A stretch of 64,000 nucleotides of DNA from contig JAKUUM010000005.1 of NCBI GenBank assembly GCA_022447065.1, positions 18,352 through 82,351 on the forward strand, in the 5' to 3' direction. This document shows positions 61,631 to 64,000 of this stretch, piece after piece. Under the pieces are notes generated by a model. That model was not told the origin of the DNA and did no database searches. It saw nothing but the letters and a program-made list of their open reading frames with translations. This stretch comes from SAR86 cluster bacterium. Lineage in GTDB: Bacteria; Pseudomonadota; Gammaproteobacteria; Magnimaribacterales; Magnimaribacteraceae. Numbering within the stretch: position 1 is the stretch's first letter; each line of letters opens with the position of its first letter. The translations under genes were made by a program, and so were the position numbers.

Positions 61631-62494
61631 ATGACTAAGACTACAGAAATCCTGATAGATGGATTTACTTTCACCGAAGGGCCTCGTTGGCATGAAGGAA
61701 GGCTTTATTTTTCTGATTTCTTTACTCATAGAGTTTTAGCGGTGGATACTAAAGGCCAGCATGAGACAATTGTTAAAACCCCTTGTCAGCCTTCTGGACT
61801 TGGTTGGTTACCAGATGGTTCCCTCCTAATCGTCTCTATGAACGATCAGAAGCTACTGCATTTTGATAATGGTGTATTAACTGAGGCAGCAGATTTAAGC
61901 GAATTAGCTACTCATTATTGTAATGACATGGTGGTGGATAAAAGTGGAAATGCTTATATAGGAAATTTTGGATTTGATCTGCACGGAGGTGAAGCATTAA
62001 AACCAACCAATTTAATCTTAGTAAGGCCAGGTGAAGATCCATGCGTGGTTGCTGAGAATTTATTTTTTCCAAATGGCACAGTGATAACGCCTGATGGAAA
62101 AACTCTAATTTTGGGAGAAACTTTTAGTTCTTGTTTGACTGCGTTCGATATCAATAGTGATGCGACTTTATCCAACAGAAGAGTTTGGGCAGATTTAAGT
62201 TCGATCGAAGAAGGTTATGCTCCAGTGCCAGATGGAATTTGCCTGGATGCAGAGGGAGCTATCTGGGTGGCTTCTCCTTCAACCAATGATGTTATCAGAG
62301 TAAAAGAGGGAGGAGCCTTGTTAGACAAAGTAAAAGTTGATATGGGGGCTTTTGCCTGCATGCTTGGAGGTAACAAGGGCAAAACCTTGTTTATTTCCAC
62401 TTCTAAGGACTCTAAGGAAGAAATATGCCTCAAAGAGAAATCTGCCAGAATTGAGACTATAGAAGTAGATGTCTCTCGAGCCGGTCTACCCTAA
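61631..62494 (+). CDS. SMP-30/gluconolactonase-like beta-propeller
   Basis: 287 residues. TEGPRWHEGRLYFSDFFTHRV is the signature of the SGL family with the metal-binding Glu; further ligands are in YCNDMVVDKSGNAYIGNFG and PDGICLDAEGAIWVA. Such proteins hydrolyse sugar or other lactones with a divalent metal. There is no signal peptide, so it should be cytoplasmic. An AAGGAGAA site precedes the start, but an ATG seven bases earlier in another frame is ignored. Confidence 0.88.
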   Translation: MTKTTEILIDGFTFTEGPRWHEGRLYFSDFFTHRVLAVDTKGQHETIVKTPCQPSGLGWLPDGSLLIVSMNDQKLLHFDNGVLTEAADLSELATHYCNDMVVDKSGNAYIGNFGFDLHGGEALKPTNLILVRPGEDPCVVAENLFFPNGTVITPDGKTLILGETFSSCLTAFDINSDATLSNRRVWADLSSIEEGYAPVPDGICLDAEGAIWVASPSTNDVIRVKEGGALLDKVKVDMGAFACMLGGNKGKTLFISTSKDSKEEICLKEKSARIETIEVDVSRAGLP

Positions 62495-63774
62495 AGAAGA
62501 TTTATGGCCTTGTATGAATCGCCTGTCCCTTTAAGAGTTTCTTCAATTGAGTAAGTAGAAAGACCAAGTTCCTCTCTAGCCAAAGAACAATAAGATCTTG
62601 GCGAGTCATAAGTCTTTTCCTTTGGTCTCCCATCTTCCATTTCTTCTCCACCTATGGATTCTATTTCAGGAAATAATTCTTTTAGCTTAGCTTGAAGTTC
62701 CCAAGTGAACATCTCTCCAGACGGGTCAGTAGCAGAAAGAATGTATCTTGAACCATTTTTTGCATTTGGGCTTTCTGTACCTAACCTGTGGGCTCTAGCT
62801 ACATCACGAACATCAACCATGTTCCATAACATAGTACTTCCTCGAAGTTTTCTCTCATTCCAATTACCAAAGTCTTCGCCTTTTAGTAATTGCAAGATCC
62901 AAAACTGCCAACTAAAGAATTGATTGTGATTCTCACTCATTAAGGGTCCAATTACATGTAATGGATTAATAGATACGGCCTCGAAGCTTCCATCTTCTTC
63001 GGCAGCCTTATAAATCATTTTCTCTGTATTTGCTTTGGCCATGGCGTAAGCGATGTCCCTGTTCTTAGAGATATTTTCTTCTGTCCAAGCGCCTTTATAG
63101 CCTTCCACATTATCACCACACCAATCTTTCTCGGTAAACACATAACCCTCAGGCCTGGGGTGACCAACAGCAGCAAAGGAACTGGTAAACACGAAGCGTT
63201 TTACACTGCCTGACTTCCTAACTGATTCAATAACATGCTCGTTTTCAGTAAAACATCCATCGTAGACTTCTTGCGGAGTTTCTCGATTGAACCCTACTGT
63301 GGCACCGGCATGAATAACTGCTGCACACCCTGCAAAAGCTTCGTCATAACTGCCTCTTTTAAAAAGATCGCCTTCGAATAATTCTACACTGCCTTCTAAG
63401 TCTTGCTCATTTAGATTGAGAAGGTGATCCACCTTTTTTTCATTACTTGAGTCTCGAACACAGGCATGTACTTGGTATCCTTGTCCCATCAGGTCTTCTA
63501 CAACCCTTGATCCAATGTATCCGCTTGATCCTGTAACAGCTACAGGGCCATCTGTTTTAGTTATTCCACTTACGATCCCGATCCTCTCCTGTATCTTCTG
63601 TCTATTCTCTCTTTTAACTTCTGTACCGGTTATATCGCCCCAAACTATTGAAGCCATTTCCTTAACATCTTTCAATACAATTAATAAAAATTGGCAAATA
63701 TAGACAAGTATTCTTACTAAGAATAGGATTCCTATAGAAGCCATGATTATAGCTATAAGACCATTTTCAAACAT
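62491..63774 (-). CDS. Membrane-anchored NAD(P)-dependent epimerase/reductase
   Basis: 427 residues. An N-terminal hydrophobic segment (about 4-36) precedes an extended SDR domain that starts with VTGSSGYIGSRVVEDL (about 80-95) and has YAMAK as the Tyr-Lys pair. It resembles dihydroflavonol-4-reductase or 3-beta-hydroxysteroid dehydrogenase-like enzymes. The N-terminal membrane helix is unusual for soluble members and suggests a lipid or membrane-bound substrate. The TAG stop is shared with the convergent SMP-30 gene in CTAA. Confidence 0.82.
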   Translation of the reverse strand: MFENGLIAIIMASIGILFLVRILVYICQFLLIVLKDVKEMASIVWGDITGTEVKRENRQKIQERIGIVSGITKTDGPVAVTGSSGYIGSRVVEDLMGQGYQVHACVRDSSNEKKVDHLLNLNEQDLEGSVELFEGDLFKRGSYDEAFAGCAAVIHAGATVGFNRETPQEVYDGCFTENEHVIESVRKSGSVKRFVFTSSFAAVGHPRPEGYVFTEKDWCGDNVEGYKGAWTEENISKNRDIAYAMAKANTEKMIYKAAEEDGSFEAVSINPLHVIGPLMSENHNQFFSWQFWILQLLKGEDFGNWNERKLRGSTMLWNMVDVRDVARAHRLGTESPNAKNGSRYILSATDPSGEMFTWELQAKLKELFPEIESIGGEEMEDGRPKEKTYDSPRSYCSLAREELGLSTYSIEETLKGTGDSYKAINLL

Positions 63775-63779
63775 AGTTC

Positions 63780-63932
63780 TTAAATTATATCAGTTCCAAA
63801 GGCAATAATATTGCCATCTAAATCTTTGCAGCCAAAGTCTCTTAAGCCATAATCTCTATCATCTGGAGAAACCAGAATCTCTACTTTTAAATCTAGAAGT
63901 TTTTGATACAGATCATCAACTTCGCTTGCAAG
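63780..63932 (-). pseudogene. VOC (glyoxalase-like) protein, C-terminal fragment
   Basis: Fifty codons (LASEVDDLYQKLLDLKVEIL, then VSPDDRDYGLRDFG and CKDLDGNIIAFGTDII) match the C-terminal half of vicinal-oxygen-chelate proteins, including the DPDG-like turn and final strand. The frame is stopped directly upstream by TGA, and no start codon or N-terminal half is present. It ends five bases before the epimerase start. It is read as a fragment, joined to kinase sequence in another frame. Confidence 0.6.
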
Positions 63933-64000
63933 TCATCTCTACTTATAACAGCGGCTTTAGCAAACCTTTCTGCAAGCGCCTTTGAAGTGGTAGTTTTTCC
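63893..64000 (-). pseudogene. P-loop kinase N-terminal fragment, frame-broken
   Basis: From the window edge this frame reads GKTTTSKALAERFAKAAVIS and RDDLQ, a Walker A loop and following strand of a small P-loop kinase. It then enters sequence that is coding in the VOC frame and hits TAG at 63893-63895. The true start lies outside the window. The junction is near 63925-63935. Whether it is a genomic deletion or an assembly chimera cannot be decided here. Confidence 0.5.

Overview
This window looks like a chromosomal segment of a streamlined, AT-rich (roughly 35-40% GC by eye) marine gammaproteobacterium. The taxonomic evidence is: FabA/FabB anaerobic unsaturated fatty acid synthesis, LpxC (Gram-negative lipid A), the ispB-rplU-rpmA-obgE-proB-rpsT order seen in gammaproteobacteria, EF-Tu/RpoB/RpoC sequences that read as gammaproteobacterial, a TonB-dependent receptor, and very short intergenic spaces. 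A SAR86-like organism is my inference, not something the sequence proves. No CRISPR array, insertion sequence, prophage, rRNA gene or obvious defence system is visible.

Layout. (1) 1-12.4 kb is an accessory metabolic region: a partial nucleoside hydrolase, an M28 lipoprotein peptidase and an SDR dehydrogenase (one minus-strand run); a crotonase-family gene, tRNA-Ala(TGC) and a large TonB-dependent receptor (plus); then a class III aminotransferase, a luciferase-like monooxygenase and an Nramp-related transporter (minus); then an alpha/beta hydrolase, coaE and yacG (plus). (2) 12.4-21 kb carries minus-strand housekeeping genes: a small P-loop kinase, an rnr-rlmB-lpxC-secA run, a 51-codon membrane protein missed by ATG-only gene calling, tRNA-Thr(TGT) and birA. 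(3) 20.8-50.3 kb is one uninterrupted plus-strand information-processing superoperon: tRNA-Tyr, tRNA-Thr(GGT), tuf, tRNA-Trp, secE-nusG, rplKAJL, rpoBC, rpsLG-fusA, then the complete S10, spc and alpha operons ending in rpoA-rplQ. (4) 50.3-59.7 kb holds uvrA facing ssb, fabA-fabB, ispB facing rplU-rpmA-obgE-proB, and rpsT. (5) 59.7-64 kb is again accessory: a WaaQ-like heptosyltransferase, a second luciferase-like enzyme, an SMP-30 lactonase, a membrane-anchored NAD(P) epimerase/reductase and a broken junction between a VOC protein and a P-loop kinase.

The core of the window couples translation (ribosomal proteins, EF-Tu, EF-G, tRNAs), transcription (RNA polymerase, NusG) and protein export (SecE, SecY, SecA) under a few strong promoters that I could locate by their -35/-10 boxes. 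The most striking observations are structural. The tuf stop codon lies inside the mature tRNA-Trp sequence. Five of seven convergent CDS pairs overlap at their stop codons. A promoter plus terminator-like hairpin forms a probable attenuator leader before rpsJ. The Nramp-related transporter lacks both canonical metal-binding motifs. I did not find a convincing wholly new system; the non-core genes belong to known families whose substrates cannot be read from sequence alone.
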